Of a stretch of 64,000 nucleotides of DNA, positions 53,751 through 62,742 are shown one piece after another; position 1 is the stretch's first letter, and every line of letters starts with the position of its first letter. Origin of the DNA: DASRHT01 sp035293765 (GTDB taxonomy: Bacteria; Chloroflexota; Ktedonobacteria; Ktedonobacterales; Ktedonobacteraceae); assembly GCA_035293765.1 (NCBI GenBank), contig DATGMF010000061.1, forward strand, positions 86,540 to 150,539. The letters are read 5' to 3'. The position numbers were made by a program, and so were the translations under genes. The notes below the pieces were generated by a model that was not told where the DNA came from, made no database searches, and worked only from the letters and a program-made list of their open reading frames with translations.

Positions 53751-55604
53751 ATGCAAACTACTTCCGTGACCCCGGGCAGCAATAGTTTTGAGGCCGATGG
53801 ACCCTATTACAATGTTGCCAGCGTGGCAGAACTTGAGCAACGCCCCTTTAAGGTCGTGACGCTCGAAGGCCGACATATCCTCTTAATGCGTGCGGATGGA
53901 CAGATTTACGCGCTTGATAGTCGCTGCCCGCATATGGGCTATCCCCTTTCACAGGGAACGGTCCGCGACGGGGTGCTACGCTGCCACTGGCATCACTGGC
54001 GCTTTGACCTGGCCTCCGGCGGATGCTTTACCGAGGGTGGCGATGATGTGGCAGTATTTCCTATAGCCATAAAAGATGGCGCAATCTGGGTCTGTCCGGT
54101 GCCTTTTGAGGGCTATGTACGGCAGCGGACTGAGAAGTTTCTGGGTGATTTGCGGCAGGGGATGGAGGAGCGCAATACTTTCTTGATCGCCAAAGCGGTG
54201 GCGGGACTGCGGGCGCATAGCGTGCCGGATCGCGATATTCTCAGCGCGGGCGCGATGCATGGCCTGCGTTTCCGCCAGGGCGGCTTTGCGATGGGGCTGA
54301 CCATTCTTACCTGTATGGGATTGCTCATGCCCCATTTGCGCGACGACGAGAAGGCTCTGGCCGATGTGCATGCGCTCATTAACTGCGCGCGCGATTCGTT
54401 TTCCGGCCCTCCGCGCCGCATGTTGCGCCCCTTACCCACGACACGCTTTGTCGATAAAGCGCAACTGATTCAGTGGTTTCGCCTCTTCATCGAAGATCGC
54501 GAGGCGGCGGGGGCAGAGCGTATTCTGCGTTCGGCGATAGAAGCAGGCTATGCGCTGGAAGATCTGGTTGACCTGCTGCTCTCCGCCGCCACCGATCACT
54601 ACTTCCTGAGCACGGGTCATGTCATCGATTTTACCAACAAAGCGTTTGAACTGTTTGAGGTGATGACGGAAAATGGCTCTCTCCCGACCGGCGAGACTGA
54701 TGCGCGTGAAGTGCTGGCAACAACGCTTTCGGGGGTGATTCGTCCAATGGCGATGGGCTTCCGTCACGAAGAGGCTGCCGATTGGCATGAGACGATAGAA
54801 CCTCAGGAGGCACTATTTGCCGCTTTGCCTGGTTTGCTGACTCAACCTCGCAATGCCGATTGGGCAGGCGATGGGCGTCCCGAAGCTTTGCGCGATGTGA
54901 TGCTGGCTGGCAAGCCTGCCGAGATTACTCAGGCTTTGCGAGCAGCGTTAGAGCAGGGAGCCGCCGTTGCCGATCTCAGTAGCGTGCTGGCGCGAGCTGG
55001 CATTCATCGCGTGGCCCGTTTCCATGTGCAGAATGAGGAAGATTGGGATGATGTGTTGCATGTGATCAGCTACGCCAACGCGGTTGATATGCTGACGCGA
55101 CGAGCCTCCGGGCGCTCTTTGGAGGGCGATGTTGCTCTGATGAAGGCGGTTGCCCACGGGGCGATGTTCGTTTACCTGACGCATTTCTTGAATATTCCAC
55201 GCGCCGCGTTGCCTGCCGAGCGCGGCAAATCCGCCATTCCTGCGCTCTTGCATGATAAGGATGCGTTGCTTGAACGGCTGTTGTACTGTGCGGAGTTTCA
55301 GCAGGTCGAGGAAGCTGCCGCCATCGTCCACTACTACCAGGAGACGGCGTATCCGCTGGCGGAATTGAAGGCCGCACTGGGGAAGGCTTTATTGCGAGAG
55401 GATGCCACCTTCCACACCTTCCAGATGCTTGAGGCAGGGATGCGCCAGCATGAAGTGCTGGGAGCCGATCATCCAGATGGTCGTCTCGCTCTTGTTGCCG
55501 CCACCCGTTATATGGTTGCGCAACGCCTGCGGCGCAATGTGCTCTTCTCAACACAGAACGCTTTAAAGATGCAGCGCGGCGAAGCGTTAAACGAAGAGGC
55601 GTAG
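53751..55604 (+). CDS. Rieske [2Fe-2S] protein fused to a large helical domain
   Basis: 617 residues. The N-terminal Rieske domain (about 15-118) has SRCPHMGYPLSQG and LRCHWHHWRFDLASG, the Cys-x-His and Cys-x2-His ligand pairs, as in ferredoxin-like Rieske proteins. Residues 120-617 form a helical domain rich in His (DHYFLSTGHVIDFTNKAFEL, VISYANAVDMLTRR, YLTHFLNIPRAAL), without the mononuclear iron site of ring-hydroxylating oxygenases; it faintly recalls questin-oxidase-like proteins. There is no signal peptide or membrane helix. Function unknown; a redox enzyme is probable. Confidence 0.8.
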   Translation: MQTTSVTPGSNSFEADGPYYNVASVAELEQRPFKVVTLEGRHILLMRADGQIYALDSRCPHMGYPLSQGTVRDGVLRCHWHHWRFDLASGGCFTEGGDDVAVFPIAIKDGAIWVCPVPFEGYVRQRTEKFLGDLRQGMEERNTFLIAKAVAGLRAHSVPDRDILSAGAMHGLRFRQGGFAMGLTILTCMGLLMPHLRDDEKALADVHALINCARDSFSGPPRRMLRPLPTTRFVDKAQLIQWFRLFIEDREAAGAERILRSAIEAGYALEDLVDLLLSAATDHYFLSTGHVIDFTNKAFELFEVMTENGSLPTGETDAREVLATTLSGVIRPMAMGFRHEEAADWHETIEPQEALFAALPGLLTQPRNADWAGDGRPEALRDVMLAGKPAEITQALRAALEQGAAVADLSSVLARAGIHRVARFHVQNEEDWDDVLHVISYANAVDMLTRRASGRSLEGDVALMKAVAHGAMFVYLTHFLNIPRAALPAERGKSAIPALLHDKDALLERLLYCAEFQQVEEAAAIVHYYQETAYPLAELKAALGKALLREDATFHTFQMLEAGMRQHEVLGADHPDGRLALVAATRYMVAQRLRRNVLFSTQNALKMQRGEALNEEA

Positions 55605-55661
55605 TTGTGCGTTTGCGGCTAGTGGAGCCGCGAACGGTCGCCGTCGGTTGTTAAATACTGA

Positions 55662-56402
55662 CTAAGGTTCAGGAGGTATCAAGCGATGGAGGAGCGCGAA
55701 ACGTACGAGTTGCGTGATATCGTGCAGGCCGAGCTTCTCCATCACATTAGCGCGATGCGCCTGCACCGTCTTGATACTGAGGACCAGGCGATCCGCAATC
55801 TCCTGGTTAGTGTAGCCTTCTGCAACCATCTTGAGCACTTCCATTTCGCGAGGCGTTAAAACATCGAGAGGGGGCATAGGCGCTGCATGTTTTGTCTCAC
55901 CAGGATATTTTCTATCAGGGGTGGTTGTCGTGTTGGAGGGGGCCAGGTAGGCGCGGATCAGCGACTTAGCCAGTCCGGGGTAGAGAAATGCGCCCCCATG
56001 GGCGATAGTGCGGACGGCGGCGCAAAGGTCAGCCGGTGCGGCTTTCTTCACCAGATATCCCGCCGCGCCCATGCGGAGCGCCTGGAGAAAATATTCCTCG
56101 CTTTCGTGCATGGTAAGAATGAGCACCTGCGTCTCCGGTTGATGCATGCGAATCTGCCGTGATGCTTCCAGCCCATCCATCTGCGCCATGCTGATATCCA
56201 TCACCACAACATCTGGCGTGTGTTTGTCTGTCTGCTCTATGGCTTCAATGCCGGTGCATGCCTCTCCGACAACCTGAATATCCGGCTGCGTCTCCAGCAG
56301 CAATTTGAGTCCCTGACGCAAAATATCGTGATCGTCAGCCAATAAGACGCGAATGGGCGATGAGTTTGTGGGGATATCGTAGGCATCAAATTCTGAAGGC
56401 AT
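55662..56402 (-). CDS. NarL/LuxR-type response regulator
   Basis: 246 residues from ATG 56402, which has AAAGGATAACAGCC before it. The receiver (about 17-135) has VLLADDHDILRQGLKLLL (acidic pocket), VVVMDISMAQMDG with the phospho-acceptor Asp, ILTMHESEEY and the Lys in YLVKKAAP. A linker follows, then an HTH of the LuxR type (LTPREMEVLKMVAEGYTNQEIADRLVLSIKTVQAHRANVMEKL). It overlaps the kinase stop by 17 bases. Confidence 0.93.
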   Translation of the reverse strand: MPSEFDAYDIPTNSSPIRVLLADDHDILRQGLKLLLETQPDIQVVGEACTGIEAIEQTDKHTPDVVVMDISMAQMDGLEASRQIRMHQPETQVLILTMHESEEYFLQALRMGAAGYLVKKAAPADLCAAVRTIAHGGAFLYPGLAKSLIRAYLAPSNTTTTPDRKYPGETKHAAPMPPLDVLTPREMEVLKMVAEGYTNQEIADRLVLSIKTVQAHRANVMEKLGLHDITQLVRFALLHRLIPPEP

Positions 56403-57468
56403 GGCTGTTATCCTTTTGTTCCCGTTCCACATTTGCTACCGGCATTGGTAATACGACTTTTACCATCGTTCCCTGGCCTGGCTGCGAGTGCATAGTCAGG
56501 CTTCCTTTGAGCAGTGCAGCCCGTTTGCGCATACCAATAACTCCTGAGCCTCTGTGACTTGTATTGAGATCGTAGCCGCATCCGTCATCTTGAATTTGCA
56601 GATAGAGATGATCCCTGTCCTCTTTAAGCGCAATAGCTGCGTTACGCGTATGGGCATGACGTGCGATATTCGTCAAACTTTCCTGCGCGATGCGGAAGAG
56701 CGTTGTTTCATAAACTGGCGGCAGGTGGTGAAATGCCTCCTCTCTGCCCTCTATCGTCAGCTCAACCTTCAGATGTAGCCGCTGGCTGCCGTCTTCTACC
56801 AGCCAGCGGAACGTCGCCAGTAGTCCGAGATCGTCGAGCACGCTGGGTCGTAATTGCTGCGCGAGGACGCGAATATTATCCAGAGTGCGCTGCGTCAGTT
56901 GTTCGAGCTGGTGCAGACCATGAGCCAGGTGCTGGCGCATCTCCTCCGGCATGGTCGAGATGCCTCGTTTGAGCAATTCTGTATGGATGAGCAGGGCTGT
57001 CAGGCTCTGCCCTGTTTCATCGTGCAATTCAAGCGCGATGCGTCTCCGCTCCTCTTCCTGTGCCAGCAAGATTTGCATTGTCTGTTCATGTTGTGCCGCC
57101 TCCAGCCGATCAAGCATACTATTGAACGCCTGAGCTAGCTCGCCGATTTCGGAAGCGGAAGGAGTGATCGTTGCGCGCGCTTCTGTTTTGCCCGCGCTGA
57201 CTTCGCGGATCGTTGCCAGTAAATTGAAGAGGGGGCGGAAGCTCGCTCGCAACAGGATGATGTTAATCAGCAGGGTAAAAAGCGTAGCCAGCACTATGAA
57301 GCTGGTGTCAATGATATAATGATGGGCCTCCAGACTATGACTGGTCACCCAAAGACCGGCCAGAGCTTCCCCAATGAGCATGAGACTATTGACTAGAATC
57401 ACCTTCTCGAAGAGCGAAAGATGCAAGCGTTGCAGCAGTGCTTGAGAAAAATGGCGGGCTTTGCCCAT
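56386..57468 (-). CDS. NarX/DesK-type sensor histidine kinase
   Basis: 360 residues. Two membrane helices (about 20-42 and 52-76) enclose a short loop, then HAMP (about 78-130). HisKA_3 follows with the phosphorylated His in RRRIALELHDETGQSLTALL, then HATPase_c with TLFRIAQESLTNIARHAHTR (N box) and DDGCGYD (G1). It is coupled to the NarL-type regulator and lies 91 bases after the YtkA-like gene, in the same direction, so the pair may serve the copper genes (inference). The loop between helices is too short for a classic sensor domain. Confidence 0.9.
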   Translation of the reverse strand: MGKARHFSQALLQRLHLSLFEKVILVNSLMLIGEALAGLWVTSHSLEAHHYIIDTSFIVLATLFTLLINIILLRASFRPLFNLLATIREVSAGKTEARATITPSASEIGELAQAFNSMLDRLEAAQHEQTMQILLAQEEERRRIALELHDETGQSLTALLIHTELLKRGISTMPEEMRQHLAHGLHQLEQLTQRTLDNIRVLAQQLRPSVLDDLGLLATFRWLVEDGSQRLHLKVELTIEGREEAFHHLPPVYETTLFRIAQESLTNIARHAHTRNAAIALKEDRDHLYLQIQDDGCGYDLNTSHRGSGVIGMRKRAALLKGSLTMHSQPGQGTMVKVVLPMPVANVEREQKDNSHAFRI

Positions 57469-57559
57469 TGCTATGCTCTCTTCCTAATCCTTCAAAACGG
57501 CACCTGTCTGGAGATAACTATATTCCCAATGCTGCAAGGGGTCAAGGGTTACATGTGCA

Positions 57560-57946
57560 TCACTGAATCTCTAAAAAAAGGGTTTGCTGGAGAGGCGTGA
57601 AGCCACTGGCGTGGGCCTGGATGATGATGGCCCAGGGACCGGACATGGCAAGGTGAAATTGGACAAGGTATTTTCCATGCCCCCGCACTGCAATATGTCT
57701 GGCATAGGCTGACATATCCATGTTGGTCATATGGGCGTCTGAGAGCACCTGTGCATCTTCGATAGGGATGCCTTGCGGATCGGTTAAATCGAGTTCGAGA
57801 GTCGTGAGCTGTCGCGAAGTCAGGTGCTGTTGATCGACATGCACCTGCAATCTGGCAGGTGCATGCGTTTGATTGGTCGCAGCAAAGACAAGGATGCCAA
57901 CGCAGGAAAAAAATAGCAAGAACCAGAAAAACGGTCGCACACGCAT
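57560..57946 (-). CDS. YtkA/FixH-like membrane-anchored protein
   Basis: 128 residues from ATG 57946 (GAGGTAGGTGTACT upstream); longer starts inside copC are unlikely. One N-terminal membrane helix (PFFWFLLFFSCVGILVFA), then a beta domain with LTTLELDLTDPQGIPIEDAQ and MTNMDMSAYARHIAVRGHGK, YLVQFHLAMSGPWAIIIQA, typical of YtkA/FixH-like domains. DAHMTNMDM carries a His-Met-Met pattern that can bind copper (inference). It is 34 bases downstream of copC. Confidence 0.8.
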   Translation of the reverse strand: MRVRPFFWFLLFFSCVGILVFAATNQTHAPARLQVHVDQQHLTSRQLTTLELDLTDPQGIPIEDAQVLSDAHMTNMDMSAYARHIAVRGHGKYLVQFHLAMSGPWAIIIQAHASGFTPLQQTLFLEIQ

Positions 57947-57980
57947 AGTACACCTACCTCGTTGGCCTGTTATCAGCCGA

Positions 57981-58637
57981 TCAATGCTGCACCTTATCCG
58001 GCGATTTCTCGTCAGCCCCTTCCCCTGTTGTGCTACTGTCAGAGCTGGTCGCGGGGCTGGCCTGGCCGCGTCCAAAGCCATAGCCGGCTGCTAACCCGAT
58101 CAATAGGGCGAGGATAGCGGCAACGCTCACCGGAACATACGGAAAACTGTTGTTCGCTGTCGTTGATGTTGATGGTGTCGGCGCTGGGGTTGCACTGGTT
58201 GTTGCATTTGGGGTTGGCGTAACAGCGGCAGCAGATTTGACGGTAAAGAAGAAAGCGCCCTCGTCGGCCTCGTTATCTTCCGCTGAAACCGTAATCCAGC
58301 GTACGATATACACTCCCCCGGTGCTTTCGGGTTTGATTTGAATGGACATTTCTCTCGGGTTGTTGAGCGAAACTTTTGCATTCCCTTGACTGATGAGAGC
58401 GCCGCTGGGACCGTAGACAAAAAGGTTACTCAGCTTCGGATCAGGATTGATATTTTCTGCGGTTTCCACTGTTACGGTGGTGGGAGCGGTAGCAATTGTT
58501 GAGCCAATAGCGGGCGTGGCGCTGAGCACTTTGGCGTGAGCCGAGGCCGTGCCCGTCGTCACAAAAAATAGCAAGCCGAGGCTAAGTAGGATCACGAGAG
58601 ATGCGGAAAGACAACGCGGTAAACTGCTCTTATACAT
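57981..58637 (-). CDS. copC: CopC-domain copper-resistance protein
   Basis: 218 residues. Signal peptide about 1-33, then HAKVLSATPAIGSTIATAP, with His as the first mature residue, the copper ligand of CopC. The domain ends with YIVRWITVSAEDNEADEGAFFFTV. A Thr/Pro/Ala-rich stretch (about 138-165) leads to a membrane helix (VPVSVAAILALLIGLAAGYGFG) and a charged tail. It is anchored outside the membrane, without the fused CopD. The promoter is the repeated leader element 128 bases upstream. Confidence 0.9.
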   Translation of the reverse strand: MYKSSLPRCLSASLVILLSLGLLFFVTTGTASAHAKVLSATPAIGSTIATAPTTVTVETAENINPDPKLSNLFVYGPSGALISQGNAKVSLNNPREMSIQIKPESTGGVYIVRWITVSAEDNEADEGAFFFTVKSAAAVTPTPNATTSATPAPTPSTSTTANNSFPYVPVSVAAILALLIGLAAGYGFGRGQASPATSSDSSTTGEGADEKSPDKVQH

Positions 58638-58764
58638 TGTTCTCGCCTTCTCCTGGAAATGGACCAGGTATATTCTACTACGATACTTTGCGGGATATTT
58701 GTATGTAGCTTATCGCTTATTTGTCCGCTTGTCCATTGGGAGAGATCCCTATTTTTTACCCTAC

Positions 58765-58863
58765 TTTCAGTATCCTCAAGCGGATCGAGATAGCCATCAA
58801 CTCGCGCCTCTCCCCTTCGGGGCAGTGTAGACATCAAACTCAAAGCTGTCAAGTGGAACTGCA
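58765..58863 (-). promoter_or_regulatory. Repeated promoter-leader element, copy 3
   Basis: Minus-strand TTGACA (58852-58847), 17-base spacer, TACACT (58829-58824). A leader with CCCC-GAA-GGGG follows, then ATCTCGATCCG and TTGAGGATACTGAAA. The ORF start (copC, 58637) lies 128 bases further, so here the GAGGA end is not a ribosome-binding site for copC. Matches copies at 558-660 and 43213-43315. Confidence 0.75.
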
Positions 58864-58893
58864 CTACGGTGTCTGAGAGAAATTCATCTGGCG

Positions 58894-58923
58894 TTGACCC
58901 TACCCCCGTGGGTGTGGTATGAT
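58894..58923 (+). promoter_or_regulatory. csoR promoter with CsoR-type operator in the spacer
   Basis: TTGACC (58894-58899), 18-base spacer and TATGAT (58918-58923). The spacer contains TACCCCCGTGGGTGT, the C-tract/G-tract palindrome of CsoR operators, placed so that bound CsoR would block polymerase. Confidence 0.65.
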
Positions 58924-58962
58924 AGGGACGTCAGTTTCTTCATCCAAGAGAGGAGTATGGGT

Positions 58963-59232
58963 ATGCAGGATCAGCGTCGTAAAGAGGTACTGAAGCGGCT
59001 TTCTTATATTGAAGGGCATATTGCCGGTATTCGCAGGATGGTGGAGGAAGATAAATATTGCGTCGATATCCTGCGCCAGACCTATGCTGTCCGTAAGGCG
59101 TTGGAGAAACTGGAGGGAATTGTTTTAGAAGGCCATTTGCGCACCTGCGTCCCGGAGGGCATTAAGGGCGACCGCGAAGATGCGGTGATCCAGGAACTCC
59201 TCCAACTCTATGATATCGCAGGCAACCGCTGA
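58963..59232 (+). CDS. csoR: CsoR-family copper-sensing repressor
   Basis: 89 residues from ATG 58963, 7 bases after GAGGAG; an ATG at 58957 is too close to that site. RLSYIEGHIAGIRRMVEEDK and CVDILRQTYAVRKALEKLE form the helical core. Ligands: Cys in KYCVDILRQ, His and Cys in LEGHLRTCVPE, the C-H-C set of Cu(I)-sensing CsoR. It represses its own operon (with copZ) until Cu(I) binds (family knowledge). Confidence 0.92.
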   Translation: MQDQRRKEVLKRLSYIEGHIAGIRRMVEEDKYCVDILRQTYAVRKALEKLEGIVLEGHLRTCVPEGIKGDREDAVIQELLQLYDIAGNR

Positions 59233-59257
59233 TGTTCTATCTGAGAAGGATATTGTT

Positions 59258-59476
59258 ATGACAGAAAAACAGACAGTCACCCTTTCCGTTCCAGATGTAA
59301 GCTGCGAGCACTGTGTAAAAGCTATCGATACTGCTCTGGGCGCTCTTCCTGGGATAGAGCGTATTACGACCAACTTGCAGGCAAAAACCGTCAGTGTACG
59401 CTACGATCCCGACCAGGCTTCTCTACAGCAAATTGAGACCGCGCTGGACGATATTGGTTATACGGTTGCTAAATAA
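59258..59476 (+). CDS. copZ: CopZ-type heavy-metal-associated copper chaperone
   Basis: 72 residues, one HMA domain. VPDVSCEHCVKAIDTAL contains the metal-binding CxxC (DVSCEHC in place of the usual GMTCxxC). KTVSVRYDPDQASLQQIETAL is the second half. It lies 25 bases after csoR in the same operon and would hand Cu(I) to an exporter; no CopA ATPase is in the window. GAGAAGGATATTGTT precedes the ATG. Confidence 0.9.
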   Translation: MTEKQTVTLSVPDVSCEHCVKAIDTALGALPGIERITTNLQAKTVSVRYDPDQASLQQIETALDDIGYTVAK

Positions 59477-59502
59477 CTGTATAGTGCGAGCCTGTTTGCC
59501 AG

Positions 59503-59526
59503 AGGGTCCTTGTATGGACCCTTTTA
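59503..59526 (+). terminator. Terminator of the csoR-copZ operon
   Basis: AGGGTCC-TTGTAT-GGACCCT followed by TTT, 27 bases after the copZ stop. Confidence 0.75.
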
Positions 59527-59606
59527 ACTTGCTAAAAAGTTGCCTCTGGCATATCACTTCTGCTAAGATTTATAGAACATATCGCTATGCAGAAAGGCGC
59601 TTTTTT

Positions 59607-60131
59607 ATGACAGATGAGTATCATTGCTGGTATCCGCTCCAGATTCGTTTTCGCGACCTTGACCCGCTGGCCCACGTTAATAACAGCGTCTATCTGATTT
59701 ACTTTGAGGAGGCGCGGAGCCACTATTTTAATCAGCTCGATGCCTGGCTCAAGCAGTGGCCCTCAAAGCAGGAGGATCAGGAAGCTGAGATCAGCGATGA
59801 ACCATCTCCCAATCCACGTATCCAGACCGGCAGGCGTGGGCACCATTATGGCACGCTGGTAAAGGAAGTCACCTGCACCTACGAACTCCCCCTGATCCGC
59901 TCAGATCTGGCCGAAGTGGGCGTCAGGGTGAGCAGAATTGGTCGCTCAAGCTTTGTGATGGAGCATCAGATTCGCGATAGAAACGATCATACGCGCATCT
60001 TCGCCACCGGTCGTTCCGTCATGGTCTGGGCCAACTACTATACAGGTCGCTCTCATCCACTGCCACCGTCGCTGCGCTCCGCTTTTGAGCAGATGGAAGG
60101 TCATACCTTTTCTGAGGCTGCCAAACAATAG
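59607..60131 (+). CDS. Acyl-CoA thioesterase (4HBT hot-dog fold)
   Basis: 174 residues from ATG 59607 (GAAAGGCG upstream). RFRDLDPLAHVNNSVYLIYFEEAR is the 4-hydroxybenzoyl-CoA-thioesterase motif with the catalytic Asp in RDLD. LVKEVTCTYELPLIRSDLA and SFVMEHQIRD give the other strands. A charged insertion (about 53-75, SKQEDQEAEISDEPSP) is longer than usual. The substrate acyl group is unknown. Confidence 0.88.
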   Translation: MTDEYHCWYPLQIRFRDLDPLAHVNNSVYLIYFEEARSHYFNQLDAWLKQWPSKQEDQEAEISDEPSPNPRIQTGRRGHHYGTLVKEVTCTYELPLIRSDLAEVGVRVSRIGRSSFVMEHQIRDRNDHTRIFATGRSVMVWANYYTGRSHPLPPSLRSAFEQMEGHTFSEAAKQ

Positions 60132-60516
60132 CTACCTGAAATTTTTATCATCACGCTCTTACAGGTATGTCATGATACAATCATGACATGCTTTTCTTTT
60201 TGGGCGCTCTGGGTAAGCTCTTCTGCAAAATGAAGAGAAAATATAGTTCATATACTAAAAATAAATCACGGAATAATAGAAGCATTAATAATTGCCAAAC
60301 TATGGATAGCTAATAGGGTTTGTTGAGTAAGATATATTGTGATTAAGTTGATAGAAAGTTTTTCCACAGTATGTAACTTTCTGGACAAGTTATTCGTATA
60401 CACGATGGGGAACGATGCTATCTGCTTATCTGGCAGGATGATGATGAGACTATGTCATTGTAGGGTGTCGTTTGTATGAGCTGTTCTAGAAATGTGCCAA
60501 GTGAATGGGGGATTTT
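60132..60516 (+). other. Intergenic region with terminator before the GT4 gene
   Basis: 385 bases without a supported gene. A terminator lies at 60165-60203; the rest is AT-rich. A GGGG precedes the GT4 start. No RNA motif was recognised. Confidence 0.4.
60165..60203 (+). terminator. Terminator of the thioesterase gene
   Basis: ATGTCATGA-TACAA-TCATGACAT, a perfect 9-bp stem, followed by GCTTTTCTTTTT. Confidence 0.75.
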
Positions 60517-61755
60517 ATGAAAATAGCACACATTGCCCCTCCCTGGATCGCGATTCCGCCGAAGAACTATGGAGGGACTGAGGCTGTACTCTACAATCTT
60601 GTAGAGGAGCAGGTTGCTCAAGGGCATGATGTAACCTTATTTGCACCAGATGATGCCAGGGTATCGGCAAAAGTTGTCTCGTTTTTCCCTTTGTCGTTGA
60701 TCGATTCTGGCGTACCCTGGCCGGCTCATCTTAAAGCGTATTATCACATATACAAATCGGTAGAGCACATTCGCCAGCATGATTTTGACATTGTGCATAC
60801 ACACCTTTCGTCAGCCGCGGATATGTACCTGTTTCCCTTGACCGCCGACCTTGATAAGCCCCATGTGATGACGCTCCACAGCCGTTTCCCTTTTGATCGC
60901 GTAGGCTCCTGGACGGGAGATGCTGATACGCTCTACATGGAGTGGGCGTCAACGGTGCCAATGGTGGCGATTAGCGAGCGAGCGCGCGAAGATGTTCCCC
61001 ATAAGCTAAACTTTGTCGGGGTCGTCCATCATGGCTTGCCCATGAACCACTATCAACCAACCACAAAAGTGGTAGAAGACCACTTTGTATGGCTGGGGCG
61101 CATTTTCCCTGAAAAAGGTACCCATCTGGCGATTAAAGCCGCGAAGATGGCGGGCGCGAAGCTGGTGATAGCGGGTACGGTTGATCGGCACATGCCCGAC
61201 TCCGTTCATTACTTTGAAGATGTCATCAAACCACAGATTGACCATCAGCAGATCAAGTATATTGGCCCGGTCAATATGGAGCAGAAACTCGACCTGTTAA
61301 GTGGCGCGCGTGGCCTGCTCAACCCGATTGAATGGGAGGAGCCGTTTGGCGTGGTGATGGTCGAGGCGATGGCCGTGGGATGCCCGGTGGTCGCCTATGC
61401 GCGCGGAGCCGCTCCTGAAATCGTCGTTCATCGCAAGAGCGGCTTTCTTGTTCATGATCTCGCTGAGATGGTCCAGTATATGAAAAAAATTGGCGAGCTT
61501 GATCGGGCGGTGGTACGCGCTCACATCGAGCAAAACTTTTCTGCCAGGGCGATGGTGGAGAAGTACGTCAGCATCTATAAAAAGGTGGCTGCTTCCTGGA
61601 TTCAGGAGCGTGTCCCGGTGGCTGTTACCACGAAAGTCCGTCCGGTACTCACGCCGCCCGCGATCAGAACAATCGAGCCTGTCGTGGTCCCGAAGCGTCC
61701 TTCTCCCCTGGCTGCCATGCCATCGGTGGAAGTAGAGCCGGAAGCGTTGTCCTGA
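60517..61755 (+). CDS. GT4-family glycosyltransferase
   Basis: 412 residues from ATG 60517. N-terminal MKIAHIAPPWIAIPPKNYGG is the acceptor-side loop; the C-terminal domain has LGRIFPEKGTHLAIKAAKM, NPIEWEEPFGVVMVEAMAVG (the E-x7-E motif of GT4) and GCPVVAYARGAAPEIV. It transfers an activated sugar to an unknown acceptor. The C-terminus (about 375-412) is Pro/Val-rich and overlaps the converging DUF72 gene by 92 bases. Confidence 0.9.
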   Translation: MKIAHIAPPWIAIPPKNYGGTEAVLYNLVEEQVAQGHDVTLFAPDDARVSAKVVSFFPLSLIDSGVPWPAHLKAYYHIYKSVEHIRQHDFDIVHTHLSSAADMYLFPLTADLDKPHVMTLHSRFPFDRVGSWTGDADTLYMEWASTVPMVAISERAREDVPHKLNFVGVVHHGLPMNHYQPTTKVVEDHFVWLGRIFPEKGTHLAIKAAKMAGAKLVIAGTVDRHMPDSVHYFEDVIKPQIDHQQIKYIGPVNMEQKLDLLSGARGLLNPIEWEEPFGVVMVEAMAVGCPVVAYARGAAPEIVVHRKSGFLVHDLAEMVQYMKKIGELDRAVVRAHIEQNFSARAMVEKYVSIYKKVAASWIQERVPVAVTTKVRPVLTPPAIRTIEPVVVPKRPSPLAAMPSVEVEPEALS

Positions 61756-62536
61756 CGCGCTGATACCATTCAGCGCAGATGCCAGGCGAATGTTCTTCGT
61801 ATGGGCAGTGGCAAAAAGCATAGAGTGTCAGTCCCTGTGCAAGCCACTGCCCTGTTTGCCGGACCCACTGCTGCAAAAATGGCTCGTTCTCTTCCATACG
61901 CGGATGACCGATGTAGCGCACAAAAGCAAAATCGGTTGTTACAGAGATGCGTAACGGCAGATCGGGCTTACGCTCACGGGCCTGTAACACCTGCTGTTCC
62001 TGGTCCGGTCCAACTCTAATCGGGCGTGTATCCATGATCACAAACCCAACGTTATGCTGCTTGAGCAGCGCCTCTAACCGCGATGCATGCGGCTCTGCAA
62101 AGAAATCGGGGTGGCGCACTTCTACAGCCAGGCGCGTGTCAGTGGGCCAGAACTGGAGAAAGCTCTCCAATTGCGCAAACTGCGCGGGCGAGAATGAGGG
62201 TGGCAGTTGTAAAAACATCGGACCCAGCTGCTCGCCCAGCCCCCGCATCCTTGCCACGAAGCGCAGCGTCTCATCTTTGCTTTGATCCAATGGTAACGTG
62301 TGACTGATGCTGCGCGAGATTTTGGGGCAGAAGCGAAACGTTGATGGCGTCTCCTGGCGCCAGCGTGCTATCGTCTCCTCAGACGGGGTTGCATAAAATG
62401 TCGTGTTTCCCTCCACGGTCGATAATTGTCTGCTGTAGATACGCAGAAACTCGCTTTGGGGAGTGCGCGGCGGAAAAAGCTTTCCCGGCCCCACCCACGC
62501 TTTATAGCCCCACATTGGGCAGCCAATATAGAACAT
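61664..62536 (-). CDS. DUF72 family protein
   Basis: 290 residues, TIM-barrel DUF72 (COG1801). IGCPMWGYKAWVGPGKLFPP, YSRQLSTVEGNTTFYATPS, RFCPKISRSISH, FLQLPPSFSP and VEVRHPDFF are the conserved blocks. The function is unknown. The last 30 codons lie opposite the end of the GT4 gene; both ends of the overlap read as plausible coding sequence. Confidence 0.88.
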   Translation of the reverse strand: MFYIGCPMWGYKAWVGPGKLFPPRTPQSEFLRIYSRQLSTVEGNTTFYATPSEETIARWRQETPSTFRFCPKISRSISHTLPLDQSKDETLRFVARMRGLGEQLGPMFLQLPPSFSPAQFAQLESFLQFWPTDTRLAVEVRHPDFFAEPHASRLEALLKQHNVGFVIMDTRPIRVGPDQEQQVLQARERKPDLPLRISVTTDFAFVRYIGHPRMEENEPFLQQWVRQTGQWLAQGLTLYAFCHCPYEEHSPGICAEWYQRVRTTLPALLPPMAWQPGEKDASGPRQARLF

Positions 62537-62742
62537 CGGAAGTACTCCTATAACTCTGCTACAAACAACGTCTTGCCTCGTCTCACGAATTGCGTAACCC
62601 TTCTCCCATGTGCCTTATCTCGCGGTACTATATCATGGGATTGCTCTAAGGTATAGTACCACGAGAACGGATACATAAAAAACCTGCAGCACCAAACCTT
62701 TTCGATAGTGTTCAGACGTGACCGCTCTGATAAACTCAAGCT

